In this document: one piece after another, positions 25,963-36,600 of the stretch | Layout: each line of letters opens with the position of its first letter | Position numbering within the stretch: position 1 is the first letter of the stretch | Assembly (NCBI RefSeq): GCF_000688255.1 | Contig: NZ_JHYS01000016.1 | Span: forward strand, 1 to 64,000 | From: Simplicispira psychrophila DSM 11588 | GTDB taxonomy: Bacteria; Pseudomonadota; Gammaproteobacteria; Burkholderiales; Burkholderiaceae_C | DNA: 64,000 nucleotides | Direction of reading: 5' to 3' | The notes under the pieces: generated by a model | Databases searched by the model: none | The model's input: the letters and a program-made list of their open reading frames with translations, nothing else | What the model was told of the DNA's origin: nothing | Program-made: the position numbers and the translations under genes

Positions 25963-28900
25963 GCGCTCTGCTCCTCACGCGCCAGCAACTGGTCTAGCGC
26001 GTCCAACAATTCCAGCGGGGGTGCGACGGTGAACACGCCGCTTTCGGGGCCGTCAATGCCGCGCAAGAACAGGTAAATCGCGCCGCCCACATGCTGCGCC
26101 GGGTCGTAGGCATCACCCAAGCGCTGGCGCAGCAAGCGATGCAAAGCCAGCAGGTACAGGGCAGCCTGCACGTCATAGCGGTGCGCCGCCATGGCCTGCG
26201 CCAGTGCTTCTAGGTGGTAGGCCGAGCCCTCAGTGCCGAGCTGGTTGGATTTGTAATCCAGCACCCAGTAACGCCCTTCGTGCTCAAACACCAAGTCGGC
26301 AAAACCCATCAACATCCCGTGCAAAGTGCGCTCGGGCAGCGCGGCGCGCTCGTGGCCGATCAGCAGGTGCTGACAGCACAGGGCATCGACGTCGCTGGCC
26401 GGTAACTGGCCGGTGGGCAGCCAAAACTCCATCTCGGGCAAGACGTTTTTGAGCGCATTCAGCGGCGTACCCAACGCTGTACCCAAGCTGGGCAGCGGTG
26501 TTGCTACCACGGCACTGAGCCACTCGATAACGCTGTCGGCCTCGGCGCTGTAGCCGCCGCGCTCGCAGCGGCGGCGCAGACGCTCGGCCAAGGGAGTGTC
26601 GGCCGCCAACGCAAAGCCTTCACCCGCCAGCCACTCCATTTGATCGTGCAAAAAGTTGCCAATCACCGGGCCGCGCTTGAATTGGTGCCAGACCGCAGCG
26701 CTGATGGCGGCGGCTATGCGCGTCGGCAAGACAGCCACGGGGTTGTCCAACGCCCGCTCATCGTCGCCCGAGCGCTGCAAGGCGACGGCGCTGTGGCTGG
26801 CCACGCTCTGGCCGACACCGCGCACCAATTGCGAGAAGCTGCCAATGCCCCAGCGGCGCTCAAACTCGGCGCTATAGACCGGCTGCTCGTGCAGCGGCGC
26901 GGACGCGGCGCGCTGTGCCAGTTTGGTGAGCGGTACGTCACGGGGCAGACCGTGTTCCACCGCGTGCAGAGCGATGTCATTTCGGCCCTCAGCCAGCGCT
27001 TGCAGCGGCCCCAGCCAGCCGCCTGCGCTATACGGCTGCGCTCCGCCCAGCCAGTAACCGGCGGCGCTGTGGTGCGTAGTGCAGTCCTTGCCGTTACCGA
27101 CCTTGAGCGCACCAAACCCCAGCCACAGCGCATGGCGCGCGCGCGTCAGGGCGACGTACAACAGGCGCAGGTCTTCGCGCTGGCGCTCCAAGTCGGCCTG
27201 CTCCAACGCCTCGTCAGTCAATGTCAGGTGCAAATGGCGCTGGCCGCTGTCGTCCGCCAAATTCAAAAACGAGGTGTAGCGGCGCGTCACGGCGCGGTAG
27301 CTGCAGGCGAACGGCAGGCACACCACCGGGTATTCCAGCCCTTTGCTTTTGTGGATGGTGACGACTTTGACCAAATCAGCATCGCTTTCGAGGCGAACAA
27401 TTTGCTCATCGCTACCGCCGCGCTCGCCCTGCAATTGCTGGCCCAGCCAGCGGATCAAGGCTTGCTCACCTTCCAGTTGCGCGCTGGCCACTTGCAGCAG
27501 TTCGGCTAAGTGCAAAAAATTGGTTAAGCGGCGTTCGCCGTCCGGCTCCTTTAACCAACGCACTGGTAAATCCAACTGGTGCAAGGTCTGGCGCAGCATG
27601 GTCAACACGCCTTGCGTTTGCCAGACATGGTGCAAGGCGCGCAATTGCTCGCTGCGCACATCCAGCGCATCATCGTCGGTGGCCAAGCACCGCAGCTCGT
27701 CCAGCGACAAACCCACGGTGCACGTCGCCAAGCCAGCGCGCACGCGGCGCACATCCAGCGGCTCGGCCACAGCGTGCAGCCAGTGCAGCAGGTCTTGCGC
27801 CTCGCGGCTGTCAAATACCGAATCTTTGTCCGACAGATACACCGAGGCCACGCCGCGCCGGCGCAATTCGCGGCGCACGGCTTGGGCTTCTTTGCCAGTG
27901 CGTACCAGCACCGCAATGTCGGCGGGGCGCAGACGTTGCAATGGCTGGCCCGATTCGGCAAAACCGGCTTGGTCGTCGTTCAGCCAGGTGCTGATGCGCT
28001 CGGCGCACAGCGCGGCAAACAAGCGCCGGTGCTCTTCGCCGCTGCGCAGCTCCAAATCGTGCGTCACAGCCAGCGCGGCGACCGGGCCGTCAGTGGTCTG
28101 AAAGTGCTCGGGGCGGCCACTGGCACCCACGGCCACGAACGGCAATGGGTTGTCAGCGGGGGCGGCGTCGCTGCGGAAGCGGAAAGCGCCGGCGCCGGTG
28201 CGCGCTTCGGCCTGCACAAAGCTGTGGTTAACCGCATTCACCAGCGCCTGGGTCGAGCGGTAGTTGGTGCCCAGCACATAGTGGCGTCCGGCAGTGGCGC
28301 GGCGCGCAGACAAATAGCTGTAAATGTCGGCACCACGGAAACCGTAGATGGATTGCTTGGGGTCGCCAATCAGCAGCAGCGCGGTGCTCGGGTCGTTGTC
28401 TGCGGTGCGGTAAAGCTGTTCAAACAGCCGGTATTGCAGCGGCGAGGTGTCTTGAAACTCGTCAATCAGGGCCACCGGGTGCTGCGCAATCATGCGGGCG
28501 CGCAAGCGTTCGCCGTTCGGCCCGGCCAGCGCTTGGTCGAGGCGCTCCAGCATGTCTTGAAAGCCAAAGGTGCCAGCGTGCTGCTTCAGTTCAACCCGGC
28601 GCGCTTGGACGTGGGCGGCGGCGTGCAAGCGCAGTGCGGTGGCGGGGTCGGGCAGCGCTTTTTGCGCAGCAAGCAGGTCGGCAAAGGCTTGGAAATCGCT
28701 GGGTAGGGTGATCGGGGCGGCACCGTCTTTGCGTGCCTCCAGCAGACCGTCCGGGGCCAGCCGCCATTGCGCTGGGCCGGTTAAATCAAGGGGCAGGCTG
28801 TCAGCGCTGCGGGCCCACGCAGACAGGTCATTGAGCCATCCGGTGTAGTGGCGTGATGCCAGTTTGCGCCGGTCCCAGTCGCACACTTTGGGCGCAGTTT

Positions 28901-29672
28901 GGGCATCCAGCCAGTCTTGCATGGCTTGCGCGCGCGCCGCCCAACCGACTTTCAGCGCGGCGATAGCATCGCGGTAGGCCTGCATATGCTGCTGCACACA
29001 TTCAGCCAGCGTGCCTGCGCCACTGCCGGGCAGTAGGGTTTGCTCGGCCAGCTTGTGCATATCATCCACCAAGGCAGCGACATTGCCCCACACCTTCAAC
29101 ACATCGTCGAGTGCTTCGCCGCGCAGGGGGTAGCACTGCTGGCGCCAGTAGTCTTGTGCGGCTTCGGTGTGGACGGCGTGCTCGTCAGCACTGAGTTCTT
29201 CGTCAAACAAGCAACCGCTGTCAAAAGCGTGTTCGCGCAACATCCGCTGGCACCACGCGTCGATGGTGTGCACTGCCGCGTCGTCCATGCCTTCCGCCGC
29301 CATCGCCAAACGCCAAGCGGCGCTGCGGCGCTCAATGCCTTCGGGGTAGGCGGCCAGCAAGTCGGCCAGAAATTCATCCTGCGCCGGCACCGCCCTCTCA
29401 CCGCGAAAGCACTGCGCGGCTTCTATCAGCCGCGCACGAATGCGGTCAGACAACTCGCGCGTGGCGGCGCGGGTAAAGGTCATCACCAAGATGTCCGCCG
29501 GGCGCAGCGGCTGAGGAAAGGCGTTGGCACCGCCGTGACCGAGCACCAAGCGCAGGTACAGCGCGGCAATCGTCCACGTCTTGCCAGTGCCGGCGCTGGC
29601 TTCAATCAGGCGACTGCCCCACAGCGGAAAATCAATGGCCTGCAACGCGGTGCTAGGAGAATGTGTCGTCAT
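25959..29672 (-). CDS. recB: Exodeoxyribonuclease V subunit beta, RecB helicase-nuclease
   Basis: 1237 residues. Walker A lies in A-S-A-G-T-G-K-T (residues 25-32), with Walker B L-I-D-E-F-Q-D-T-S, motif III D-P-K-Q-S-I-Y-G-F-R-G-A-D, and I-H-K-S-K-G-L-E-Y motif V. The C-terminal nuclease has G-F-A-D-L-V-F then L-D1139-Y-K1141-S-N-Q, the catalytic D-x-K of the RecB/AddB nuclease. It unwinds 3'-5' and degrades DNA until Chi. It is joined to recC and recD by 4-base overlaps. Confidence 0.96.
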   Translation of the reverse strand: MTTHSPSTALQAIDFPLWGSRLIEASAGTGKTWTIAALYLRLVLGHGGANAFPQPLRPADILVMTFTRAATRELSDRIRARLIEAAQCFRGERAVPAQDEFLADLLAAYPEGIERRSAAWRLAMAAEGMDDAAVHTIDAWCQRMLREHAFDSGCLFDEELSADEHAVHTEAAQDYWRQQCYPLRGEALDDVLKVWGNVAALVDDMHKLAEQTLLPGSGAGTLAECVQQHMQAYRDAIAALKVGWAARAQAMQDWLDAQTAPKVCDWDRRKLASRHYTGWLNDLSAWARSADSLPLDLTGPAQWRLAPDGLLEARKDGAAPITLPSDFQAFADLLAAQKALPDPATALRLHAAAHVQARRVELKQHAGTFGFQDMLERLDQALAGPNGERLRARMIAQHPVALIDEFQDTSPLQYRLFEQLYRTADNDPSTALLLIGDPKQSIYGFRGADIYSYLSARRATAGRHYVLGTNYRSTQALVNAVNHSFVQAEARTGAGAFRFRSDAAPADNPLPFVAVGASGRPEHFQTTDGPVAALAVTHDLELRSGEEHRRLFAALCAERISTWLNDDQAGFAESGQPLQRLRPADIAVLVRTGKEAQAVRRELRRRGVASVYLSDKDSVFDSREAQDLLHWLHAVAEPLDVRRVRAGLATCTVGLSLDELRCLATDDDALDVRSEQLRALHHVWQTQGVLTMLRQTLHQLDLPVRWLKEPDGERRLTNFLHLAELLQVASAQLEGEQALIRWLGQQLQGERGGSDEQIVRLESDADLVKVVTIHKSKGLEYPVVCLPFACSYRAVTRRYTSFLNLADDSGQRHLHLTLTDEALEQADLERQREDLRLLYVALTRARHALWLGFGALKVGNGKDCTTHHSAAGYWLGGAQPYSAGGWLGPLQALAEGRNDIALHAVEHGLPRDVPLTKLAQRAASAPLHEQPVYSAEFERRWGIGSFSQLVRGVGQSVASHSAVALQRSGDDERALDNPVAVLPTRIAAAISAAVWHQFKRGPVIGNFLHDQMEWLAGEGFALAADTPLAERLRRRCERGGYSAEADSVIEWLSAVVATPLPSLGTALGTPLNALKNVLPEMEFWLPTGQLPASDVDALCCQHLLIGHERAALPERTLHGMLMGFADLVFEHEGRYWVLDYKSNQLGTEGSAYHLEALAQAMAAHRYDVQAALYLLALHRLLRQRLGDAYDPAQHVGGAIYLFLRGIDGPESGVFTVAPPLELLDALDQLLAREEQSA

Positions 29673-32600
29673 ACGGTGGTTCCTTCAACACTGGCCCTGT
29701 CTAAACTGCTCAGGCCGTGCGGCGTGGCGTGTACGTGGGTATTAGCCCATTCGGCCAGCGGCCCACAAAGGGTATGCGCCAGCCGTTCAAAACGGCCATC
29801 GTCGGTGAGCGCATCAAAGTCGGGGTACATCCGTCCCAAGCAAGGCTCGGCCACGTCGCCATCACGCTGGTAACCGCCGTCATAGGCAGCGGCAGCGACC
29901 ACCGCCGCCGCTTCTTTGCCCGTCACCAATGCCAGTCCGGTGCGCAGTGCCAACGGCAACGGCCCGGCCATACCTTCGCGCCACGCGCGCAGCACCTCAT
30001 CCAACGTAGCTTGGGCGCTGTCAGCATCCAACGGCGTAATGCGCAGCGTGGCATCGCGCCCCACCAAAATGCCATGCACCACTACGTCACTGGCGGCAGC
30101 CGCCAAACTGCGCACCCAAGCGGTGAGCAGCTTATCGGTGCGCAGCGTGCCTTTTTTAGCGTCTTGCAACAGCTTGGACGGGGTTAACTCCAGCCACACT
30201 GGGGCGTCGTCCGGGCCTTGTGTGCCTTCGCGCAGGTGATCCAGCCAGTCTTGCAGCAGCGGGTTTAGATTCTCTGGAGTGGCCGCGCCCTCTTTGTAGT
30301 GCAGCGGCACCCGCGCCATGGCGGTGGGGTGCTGCGCTTGCACGCGCTGCCAAGCCTGTAGCAGCGGCAACAAAATGGCTTCTAGCTGCGCTTGGGTGCG
30401 CTCGGCAAAGCCGCCCAGCGGCAGCCGACCGGCGCGGCGCAGGTTGTGCAGGCGCGTGCTCAACAAGGCCGCCAGTTCAGCGCTGAGGGTGTCGGCATCG
30501 ACGCTGTGCAGCTGTGCCATATCGGTCAACACCTCGTCCACCAAGGTCTGCACTACGCCGTATTCCTCCAGCCCGCCCAAGCCAAAGGATTCGTCATCTG
30601 CCGGGTCTTCTTCCCGCGCATCGAACGCCACGCCCAGCCGCTCGCGGAAAAAAGTTTTGACTGGATTACGCAAAAACCGCGCCAGTTGGTCCACCGTCAG
30701 CGGCACGCTGACATCGGGCGTCCACGCGGTCAAGGGCGCAGCGGCGGTGGTTGTTGCTACGACTGCCACATCCACAGATGCCGACACAGCGTGCGCCGAG
30801 CGCCATTCGCGTGCATAGGTTTGCAGGCCGGGGGTGCCTTCAAAATAGCGCCGGCTAAACGGTTGCAACGGGTGTTCAGTGGTGCGCGGTGCCAGCACCT
30901 CGCCACTCCAGCCCGCAGCCAAATAGTCGCGCAGTTGCGACACCAGCACCGACGGCGGCTGTGCACTGTTGTCGCGCACGCTGTGCCCCGTCCAACTGAC
31001 ATACAGCACGCGCCGCGCCGACAGCAGCGCTTCGAGCATCAGCTGGCGATCGTCGCTCTGGCGCGAACGGTCGCCGGGGCGGTGCTGGCCCGGCAAGCCC
31101 ATCAGGTCAAAGTCGCTGCGCGGCGCGCGGCGCGGGTAATCGCCATCGTTCATGCCCAGCAGACACACCACCTCAAACGGAATCGCGCGCATTGGCATCA
31201 GCGTGCAAAACGTCACGCCACCAGCCCGAAAACGCTGGCTCAACGCTGGCTCTTCCAGCGTGTCTAGCCACGCCTTGCGCGCTACCGCCAGAGGTACCGC
31301 TTCATCAAACTGTGCTTGTGCGCAGGCTTCTTGCCAACGGGTCAAAGCGTCATCCAACGCGGCCAACGTGTCGCGATCAGCATCGTCAGTCGGCGCGACC
31401 AAATCAGCCAACAGCGCGCGGCCGCGCTCGGCCCATTGCGCAGGTGTGGCCGGCACGCTGGCTTGCACGCGCCACAACTCAAGGCGGTGCAGCAAGCTGG
31501 CCAAGGCACCAGCCAATTCAGCCTCCAGCCCGCCGACTTCGCCATACGGCTGCAAGTCAGCAAACGGCGTAGTGCCGCTGGCGTAGCCGAGCAACATCCG
31601 GCGCAGACCAAAGGCGCTGGTGTTTTGCGCACCGCAAGCCGACAGCCCCAGACCGGAGCGCTGGGTTTCATTCAAGCCCCAGCGGATACCGGCACCAGCC
31701 ATCCACTGTGTCAGCCGCCCCAGTGCATCGGGTGCCACACCAAAGCGCGCGGCCACGGCGGGCACATCGAGCAAATCACGCAATTCACTGAGCCGGCAGC
31801 GCTGCTGCGGCAGGCGCAACAACCATTCCAGCGCACTGACCAGCGGACTGCTGGCGCGCGCACTCAAGTCTGCGATATCAAACGGAATGAAGCGCTTATC
31901 GTGGCGGCCATACTGGCCAAACACGGCGCGAATCGCTGGTGCCATGGTGTCGATGTTCGGCACCATCACCACCACATCGCGCGGCTGCAACCGGTTGTCC
32001 GCCGATCGGTTGGCCAGCAAGGCCAGCAACTGGTCGTGCAGCACCTCAACTTCGCGAAGCGCGCTGTGCGCTTGGTGAAACACGATGGAGCGATCCAGCG
32101 CATCGGCTGTGAGCTTGGGGTGTTCGGCCAAGGGCCGCAGGTCGCGAATATGTTGCTGCACTTGCAGCAGCAGCGGTGCGCCCGGCGTGTCCTCCTCATC
32201 AAACAAATCTACGCGCGGCAGGGCAAAGCGCTGCTGTGCCTGCTCCGCGTCATCAAACTCATCCAGTTGGCGGACAAAATCGCGCCCTTGGCGACCCCAC
32301 GCCGCCAGCAACGGATGGGCGTGGGCGTGCATATCTTCCAGCGGCAAGTCGACCAAATCACGCCCGGCGCGCAGCGGCTGGCGGCGGCGCTCTAGGCGCA
32401 GCAGGTCGCGCCCTTCCATGATGTCGGCCCAATGAAAGCGGCACGGGTTAGGAATCGCCAGCAGCACCTGGGTATGGCCGGCGAGCGCGGCCAGCATTTG
32501 CAGCACCGGCAGTGGCACATGTGAAGCGCCAAACAGCACCACGCGCCGCGCCACTGGTTGGTTCGGCTTGGCACCACGGCGCAGTTCCTCCAGCGCCCGC

Positions 32601-33217
32601 TGGTGAATCAGCGGGCGAATGGTACGGCGCTCGCGCTCGTCCAGCGATTCCATCACCGCGCGCCACAACAGCGGCTGCCATTGCTGATCGGGCGACACAA
32701 CCAAATCGGGCCGACCGGGTGCGGCCAGCACATCGCGATCTGCAAACCAATCCACCAGCCAGTCGGGCCGATAGACTTGGTATTGGTCAAACAAATCGGC
32801 CAAGCGGCTGGCCAGTTGCAGCAAGCGGTCGGCACCACCAGGGCGCAAAAAGCGGGCTACTGGGGCAAATTCTGGCACTTCCAGCAGCCCCGGCAACAGC
32901 TGCATCAAGCGCCAGGTCAGCGGGGTTTTATCAACGGGAGACTGCGCCGGCACCTCGCTACGCCCCAGCACTTGGCGGTAGGTGCGCCACAAAAAGCGTC
33001 CAGGCAACTCGACACGGGCTGCCGCGCACACGCCGCCATGGCTCGCCAGCGCCATCTTGAACCACTCGGCCACGCCGTTGCTTTGCACCAAGACGATGTC
33101 TTCTTCCAAGGGCGACAGTGGGTGCTTTCGCAGCCAAGCAAAAACGGTGTCCGCAAGCGCTTCGGTACGATTGCTGTGCAGGGCAATCAGGCCCGGTTGA
33201 AGAGAAAGAGTGTTCAC
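29669..33217 (-). CDS. recC: Exodeoxyribonuclease V subunit gamma, RecC
   Basis: About 1182 residues from GTG at 33217 (M-N-T-L-S-L-Q-P-G-L-I-A-L-H-S-N-R), the usual RecC N-terminus. The frame also allows GTG at 33265, which adds 16 residues, but no ribosome-binding site is visible there. RecC is a degenerate SF1 helicase that splits the duplex and scans for Chi. Family text visible includes L-V-Q-S-N-G-V-A-E-W-F-K, G-L-N-E-T-Q-R and L-L-G-M-N-D-G-D-Y-P-R. First gene of recCBD, overlapping recB by ATGA. Confidence 0.93.
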   Translation of the reverse strand: MNTLSLQPGLIALHSNRTEALADTVFAWLRKHPLSPLEEDIVLVQSNGVAEWFKMALASHGGVCAAARVELPGRFLWRTYRQVLGRSEVPAQSPVDKTPLTWRLMQLLPGLLEVPEFAPVARFLRPGGADRLLQLASRLADLFDQYQVYRPDWLVDWFADRDVLAAPGRPDLVVSPDQQWQPLLWRAVMESLDERERRTIRPLIHQRALEELRRGAKPNQPVARRVVLFGASHVPLPVLQMLAALAGHTQVLLAIPNPCRFHWADIMEGRDLLRLERRRQPLRAGRDLVDLPLEDMHAHAHPLLAAWGRQGRDFVRQLDEFDDAEQAQQRFALPRVDLFDEEDTPGAPLLLQVQQHIRDLRPLAEHPKLTADALDRSIVFHQAHSALREVEVLHDQLLALLANRSADNRLQPRDVVVMVPNIDTMAPAIRAVFGQYGRHDKRFIPFDIADLSARASSPLVSALEWLLRLPQQRCRLSELRDLLDVPAVAARFGVAPDALGRLTQWMAGAGIRWGLNETQRSGLGLSACGAQNTSAFGLRRMLLGYASGTTPFADLQPYGEVGGLEAELAGALASLLHRLELWRVQASVPATPAQWAERGRALLADLVAPTDDADRDTLAALDDALTRWQEACAQAQFDEAVPLAVARKAWLDTLEEPALSQRFRAGGVTFCTLMPMRAIPFEVVCLLGMNDGDYPRRAPRSDFDLMGLPGQHRPGDRSRQSDDRQLMLEALLSARRVLYVSWTGHSVRDNSAQPPSVLVSQLRDYLAAGWSGEVLAPRTTEHPLQPFSRRYFEGTPGLQTYAREWRSAHAVSASVDVAVVATTTAAAPLTAWTPDVSVPLTVDQLARFLRNPVKTFFRERLGVAFDAREEDPADDESFGLGGLEEYGVVQTLVDEVLTDMAQLHSVDADTLSAELAALLSTRLHNLRRAGRLPLGGFAERTQAQLEAILLPLLQAWQRVQAQHPTAMARVPLHYKEGAATPENLNPLLQDWLDHLREGTQGPDDAPVWLELTPSKLLQDAKKGTLRTDKLLTAWVRSLAAAASDVVVHGILVGRDATLRITPLDADSAQATLDEVLRAWREGMAGPLPLALRTGLALVTGKEAAAVVAAAAYDGGYQRDGDVAEPCLGRMYPDFDALTDDGRFERLAHTLCGPLAEWANTHVHATPHGLSSLDRASVEGTTV

Positions 33218-33342
33218 GGGAGCGGGCTTTCTGGGGATGCGGCGAGAAGGCAAGTAACTCGCCACAATAGCGCACGTATCGCTGTCTTACCCAGAAAACT
33301 GCGCAGATGTTGGATGTAGACCGAACAAATCAAACAGCCAAA

Positions 33343-33371
33343 AAAAATCCCACTTAAAAAGTGGGATTTTT
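33343..33371 (-). terminator. Rho-independent terminator after tRNA-fMet
   Basis: Read leftward: AAAAATCCCACTT, a short loop, AAGTGGGATTTTT then TTT. The A/T-flanked stem means it could work on both strands. It begins 5 bases after the CCA end of the tRNA and closes the ribosomal-protein operon. Confidence 0.85.
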
Positions 33372-33375
33372 AAAT

Positions 33376-33452
<77 letters not shown>

Positions 33453-33462
33453 GCAAGTGTTT

Positions 33463-33468
33463 AGTATA
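33463..33468 (-). promoter_or_regulatory. Candidate -10 box for tRNA-fMet
   Basis: TATACT on the minus strand, 10 bases upstream of the tRNA 5' end and inside the rplQ-tRNA gap. The matching -35 region would overlap the rplQ stop and is weak. It may give the tRNA its own transcription in addition to read-through from the operon. Confidence 0.35.
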
Positions 33469-33476
33469 ACCTATTT

Positions 33477-33872
33477 TTAGGCTTGTGTAGAAGTATTTTC
33501 TTCTGCAGCGGCGGTACCGCGATCCACCAACTCGACCAGAGCCATGGGAGCGTTGTCACCAACGCGGAAACCCATCTTCAAGATGCGGGTGTAACCACCG
33601 GGACGCGTATTGAAACGGGGACCCAGGTCGTTGAACAGCTTGGTGACCATGTCGCGATCGCGCAGGCGGTTGAATGCCAGGCGACGGTTGGCGACGGTGT
33701 CCACCTTGGCCAAGGTAATCATCGGCTCAACTACGCGGCGCAGTTCTTTAGCCTTAGGCAGGGTGGTCTTGATGGCTTCGTGCTGCAGCAGCGAATTCAT
33801 CATATTCTGCAGCATTGCAAGGCGGTGCGAGCTGGTGCGGTTAAGTTTGCGGAGGCCGTGTCCGTGGCGCAT
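33477..33872 (-). CDS. rplQ: 50S ribosomal protein L17
   Basis: 131 residues starting [20 protein letters not shown], the universal L17 N-terminus. It binds 23S rRNA near the peptide exit tunnel. Last protein gene of the operon; an 87-base gap from rpoA contains two small hairpins (33920-33930 and 33932-33946) that may shape the rpoA-rplQ junction. Confidence 0.98.
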   Translation of the reverse strand: MRHGHGLRKLNRTSSHRLAMLQNMMNSLLQHEAIKTTLPKAKELRRVVEPMITLAKVDTVANRRLAFNRLRDRDMVTKLFNDLGPRFNTRPGGYTRILKMGFRVGDNAPMALVELVDRGTAAAEENTSTQA

Positions 33873-33959
33873 GGTGCTTTTCCTTATATATCGTTAAATC
33901 GTGCAGCCGTATCAGGTACTGCCCGAGGCACTCCCCTGTATGGGGACCAAAATTATAGC

Positions 33960-34952
33960 TTAACGCTTATCCAAACCAGCTGGCGGCCAGTTTTCAAGCT
34001 TCATACCAAGGGTCAGGCCGCGCGAAGCCAGTACTTCCTTGATTTCATTGAGCGACTTACGGCCTAGGTTAGGCGTTTTGAGCAACTCGTTCTCGGTGCG
34101 CTGAATCAGATCACCGATGTAGTAGATGTTCTCAGCCTTGAGGCAGTTCGCCGAACGCACGGTCAATTCCAACTCATCGACAGGACGCAGCAAGATCGGG
34201 TCAAAGGTAGAAGCACCACGGGCCGGCGTACGCTCGCCAAAGTCTGGCAAGTCACCATCGCCCAGCTGTGCAAACACGGCCAGTTGTTCGACCAAAATCT
34301 TGGCCGATGCGCGCACGGCATCTTCTGCCGTGATGGCGCCATTGGTTTCGATCTCGACGACCAGCTTATCCAGGTCGGTACGCTGCTCAACGCGGGCGCT
34401 CTCGACCGTATAGCTGACGCGGCGCACAGGCGAAAAAGAGGCATCCAGCACAATCCGGCCAATCGACTTGGTCGACTCGTCGGCGTGGCGGCGCATACTG
34501 CCGGGCACATAGCCACGGCCTTTTTCTACCTTGATCTGCATGTCCAGCTTGCCACCTACCGACAGATGTGCAATCACATAATCAGGGTTAACAATCTCGA
34601 CATCGTGTGGCGTCTGGATATCACGGGCTGTGACGACACCTTCACCATCCTTGCGCAGGCTGAGCGTGACTTCGTCGCGATTGTGCAGTTTGAACACAAC
34701 GCCCTTGAGGTTCAACAAGATGTTGACTACATCTTCCTGAACGCCATCAATAGAAGAGTACTCATGCAGAACGCCTGCAATCGTCACTTCAGTCGCTGCA
34801 TAACCCACCATGGACGAGAGCAAGATGCGCCGAATGGCATTGCCTAGGGTGTGGCCGTAACCGCGCTCGAACGGCTCCAAAGAGACCTTGGCACGGTTGT
34901 GTCCAAGCTGCTCTACATTGATAGCCTTGGGTTTCAGCAAATTTGTTTGCAT
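33960..34952 (-). CDS. rpoA: RNA polymerase subunit alpha
   Basis: 330 residues. The N-terminal assembly domain runs to about 235 ([22 protein letters not shown]). After a linker comes the C-terminal domain ([18 protein letters not shown], then G-R-K-S-L-N-E-I-K), which contacts UP elements and activators. It follows rpsD after 120 bases that contain a perfect 12-bp hairpin. Confidence 0.98.
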   Translation of the reverse strand: MQTNLLKPKAINVEQLGHNRAKVSLEPFERGYGHTLGNAIRRILLSSMVGYAATEVTIAGVLHEYSSIDGVQEDVVNILLNLKGVVFKLHNRDEVTLSLRKDGEGVVTARDIQTPHDVEIVNPDYVIAHLSVGGKLDMQIKVEKGRGYVPGSMRRHADESTKSIGRIVLDASFSPVRRVSYTVESARVEQRTDLDKLVVEIETNGAITAEDAVRASAKILVEQLAVFAQLGDGDLPDFGERTPARGASTFDPILLRPVDELELTVRSANCLKAENIYYIGDLIQRTENELLKTPNLGRKSLNEIKEVLASRGLTLGMKLENWPPAGLDKR

Positions 34953-35006
34953 TCAGACTTCCTCTCAATACCCCCAGCTCGTTACACCGGTAAGGCTGGT
35001 GAAGCG

Positions 35007-35034
35007 CCTAAACCGCGATGCCTCGCGGTTTAGG
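35007..35034 (-). promoter_or_regulatory. Perfect 12-bp hairpin between rpsD and rpoA
   Basis: CCTAAACCGCGA, loop of four, TCGCGGTTTAGG. No T-run follows on the minus strand, so it is not a classical terminator. It could be an RNA-processing site, a stabilising structure or an attenuator that sets rpoA output relative to rpsD. Confidence 0.6.
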
Positions 35035-35072
35035 AACGTTTGTCGAAAATTTAGGCTGTGAACCTGCTGCGA

Positions 35073-35696
35073 TTAACGCGAGTACAGCTCAACGATCAGG
35101 GATTCGTTGATGTCGGCACCGAATTCATCACGGTCTGGCACCTTCTTGAATACGCCTTGCGTCTTGCTCGCATCCACTTCGACCCAAGCAGGCATGCCCA
35201 CTTGCTGTGCCAGTTGCAGTGCTTCCGCAATACGAGTTTGCGTCTTTGATTTTTCGCGCACAGCAATCACATCGCCGGCCTTGACCAAGTACGAAGGAAT
35301 GTTGACCGATTGACCGTTCACGGTCATGGCCTTGTGCGAAACCATCTGACGTGCTTCAGCGCGGGTCGAGCCAAAGCCCATGCGATAGACAACGTTGTCC
35401 AGGCGACATTCCAGCAACCCCAACAGGTTGGCACCGGTGTTGCCCTTCTTGCGCTCTGCAGCCTCGAAGTAGCGGCGGAACTGCTTCTCCAGGATGCCGT
35501 ACATGCGCTTGACCTTCTGCTTTTCACGCAGTTGCAGACCGTAGTCGGAGGTGCGCTGACCCGAAGTGCGGCCATGTTGACCGGGCTTGGAATCGAACTT
35601 CGACTTATCGGCAATCGAGCGGCGAGCGCTCTTGAGGAACAGGTCGGTGCCTTCACGGCGGGAGAGTTTGGCCTTGGGGCCTAGGTAACGTGCCAC
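35073..35696 (-). CDS. rpsD: 30S ribosomal protein S4
   Basis: 207 residues: [16 protein letters not shown] at the start, an S4 RNA-binding domain around 95-155 ([11 protein letters not shown]). It nucleates 30S assembly on 16S rRNA. In E. coli S4 is the translational repressor of this operon; whether the same control exists here cannot be told from the sequence, but hairpins flank the gene on both sides. Confidence 0.98.
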   Translation of the reverse strand: MARYLGPKAKLSRREGTDLFLKSARRSIADKSKFDSKPGQHGRTSGQRTSDYGLQLREKQKVKRMYGILEKQFRRYFEAAERKKGNTGANLLGLLECRLDNVVYRMGFGSTRAEARQMVSHKAMTVNGQSVNIPSYLVKAGDVIAVREKSKTQTRIAEALQLAQQVGMPAWVEVDASKTQGVFKKVPDRDEFGADINESLIVELYSR

Positions 35697-35720
35697 TTGA
35701 ATATCCTTCTATGTCATCTT

Positions 35721-35737
35721 CCGCAAATTAATTGCGG
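35721..35737 (-). promoter_or_regulatory. Small hairpin in the rpsK-rpsD gap
   Basis: CCGCAA, five-base loop, TTGCGG. It lies 24 bases before the rpsD ATG and next to the larger hairpin at 35740-35772, so the rpsD leader is strongly structured. Confidence 0.45.
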
Positions 35738-35739
35738 GA

Positions 35740-35772
35740 GCCGTCTGCGGCGTTTTCACGGGCGCAGACGGC
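35740..35772 (-). promoter_or_regulatory. Perfect 10-bp hairpin in the rpsK-rpsD gap
   Basis: GCCGTCTGCG, 13-base loop, CGCAGACGGC. It begins 15 bases after the rpsK stop. No T-run. With 35721-35737 it forms a tandem structure upstream of the S4 start. Confidence 0.55.
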
Positions 35773-35787
35773 GGTGGGCTTCACTGA

Positions 35788-36192
35788 TTAAATACGGCGG
35801 CGCTTTTGTGGGCGGCAGCCATTGTGCGGAACTGGCGTCACGTCGGAGATCGACGTAATGCGGATGCCCAGAGCACCGAGGGCACGCACTGAAGATTCGC
35901 GACCAGGACCGGGGCCCTTGATTTCGACATCAATGTTCTTGATCCCTTGTTCCATGGCAGCGCGGCCAGCCACTTCGGATGCCACTTGGGCAGCGAATGG
36001 AGTCGACTTGCGAGAGCCTTTGAAACCCTGACCACCGGAAGAGGCCCATGCCAAAGCATTGCCTTGACGGTCAGTGATGGTGATGATCGTGTTGTTGAAC
36101 GATGCGTGCACGTGTGCAATACCGTCAGAAACGTTCTTGCGAACTTTCTTGCGGACGCGCTGGGAAGCGCTATTGGAAGGAGACTTAGCCAT
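35788..36192 (-). CDS. rpsK: 30S ribosomal protein S11
   Basis: 134 residues. Contains the S11 core [15 protein letters not shown] and the C-terminal [10 protein letters not shown]-x-K-R-R. It forms part of the 30S platform near the E-site mRNA. It follows rpsM after 18 bases. Confidence 0.98.
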   Translation of the reverse strand: MAKSPSNSASQRVRKKVRKNVSDGIAHVHASFNNTIITITDRQGNALAWASSGGQGFKGSRKSTPFAAQVASEVAGRAAMEQGIKNIDVEIKGPGPGRESSVRALGALGIRITSISDVTPVPHNGCRPQKRRRI

Positions 36193-36210
36193 ATGGTTCT
36201 TTCAATCTCT

Positions 36211-36576
36211 TTATTTTTTCAGCTGCGCTGCACCTTTGCGTGGACCCTTGCGAGTACGCGCATTAGTGCGGGTGCGCTGACCACGCATCGGCAGACCGCG
36301 ACGATGGCGGAACCCCCGATAGCAACCGATGTCCATCAAACGCTTGATGTTCATCGTCGTCTCACGGCGCAGGTCACCTTCGATGGTGAACTGGGCAATG
36401 TGATCGCGAATTTTTTCGAGGTCACCATCCGTCAGATCTTTGATCTTTTTGGAATAGTCGATGCCGCAAGCTTCACAGATCTTGCGTGCGCGAGTGCGAC
36501 CGATACCGAAAATGGCGGTTAAGCCAATTTCAGCATGCTTGTGCGGCGGAATATTGATACCAGCGATACGTGCCAT
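36211..36576 (-). CDS. rpsM: 30S ribosomal protein S13
   Basis: 121 residues starting [20 protein letters not shown], with the basic tail [14 protein letters not shown]. It sits in the 30S head and touches the P-site tRNA and L5. It follows rpmJ by 24 bases; in E. coli the S4 repressor binds just ahead of this gene. Confidence 0.98.
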   Translation of the reverse strand: MARIAGINIPPHKHAEIGLTAIFGIGRTRARKICEACGIDYSKKIKDLTDGDLEKIRDHIAQFTIEGDLRRETTMNIKRLMDIGCYRGFRHRRGLPMRGQRTRTNARTRKGPRKGAAQLKK

Positions 36577-36600
36577 GTGCGTCCTCTAATACTTTTCTAA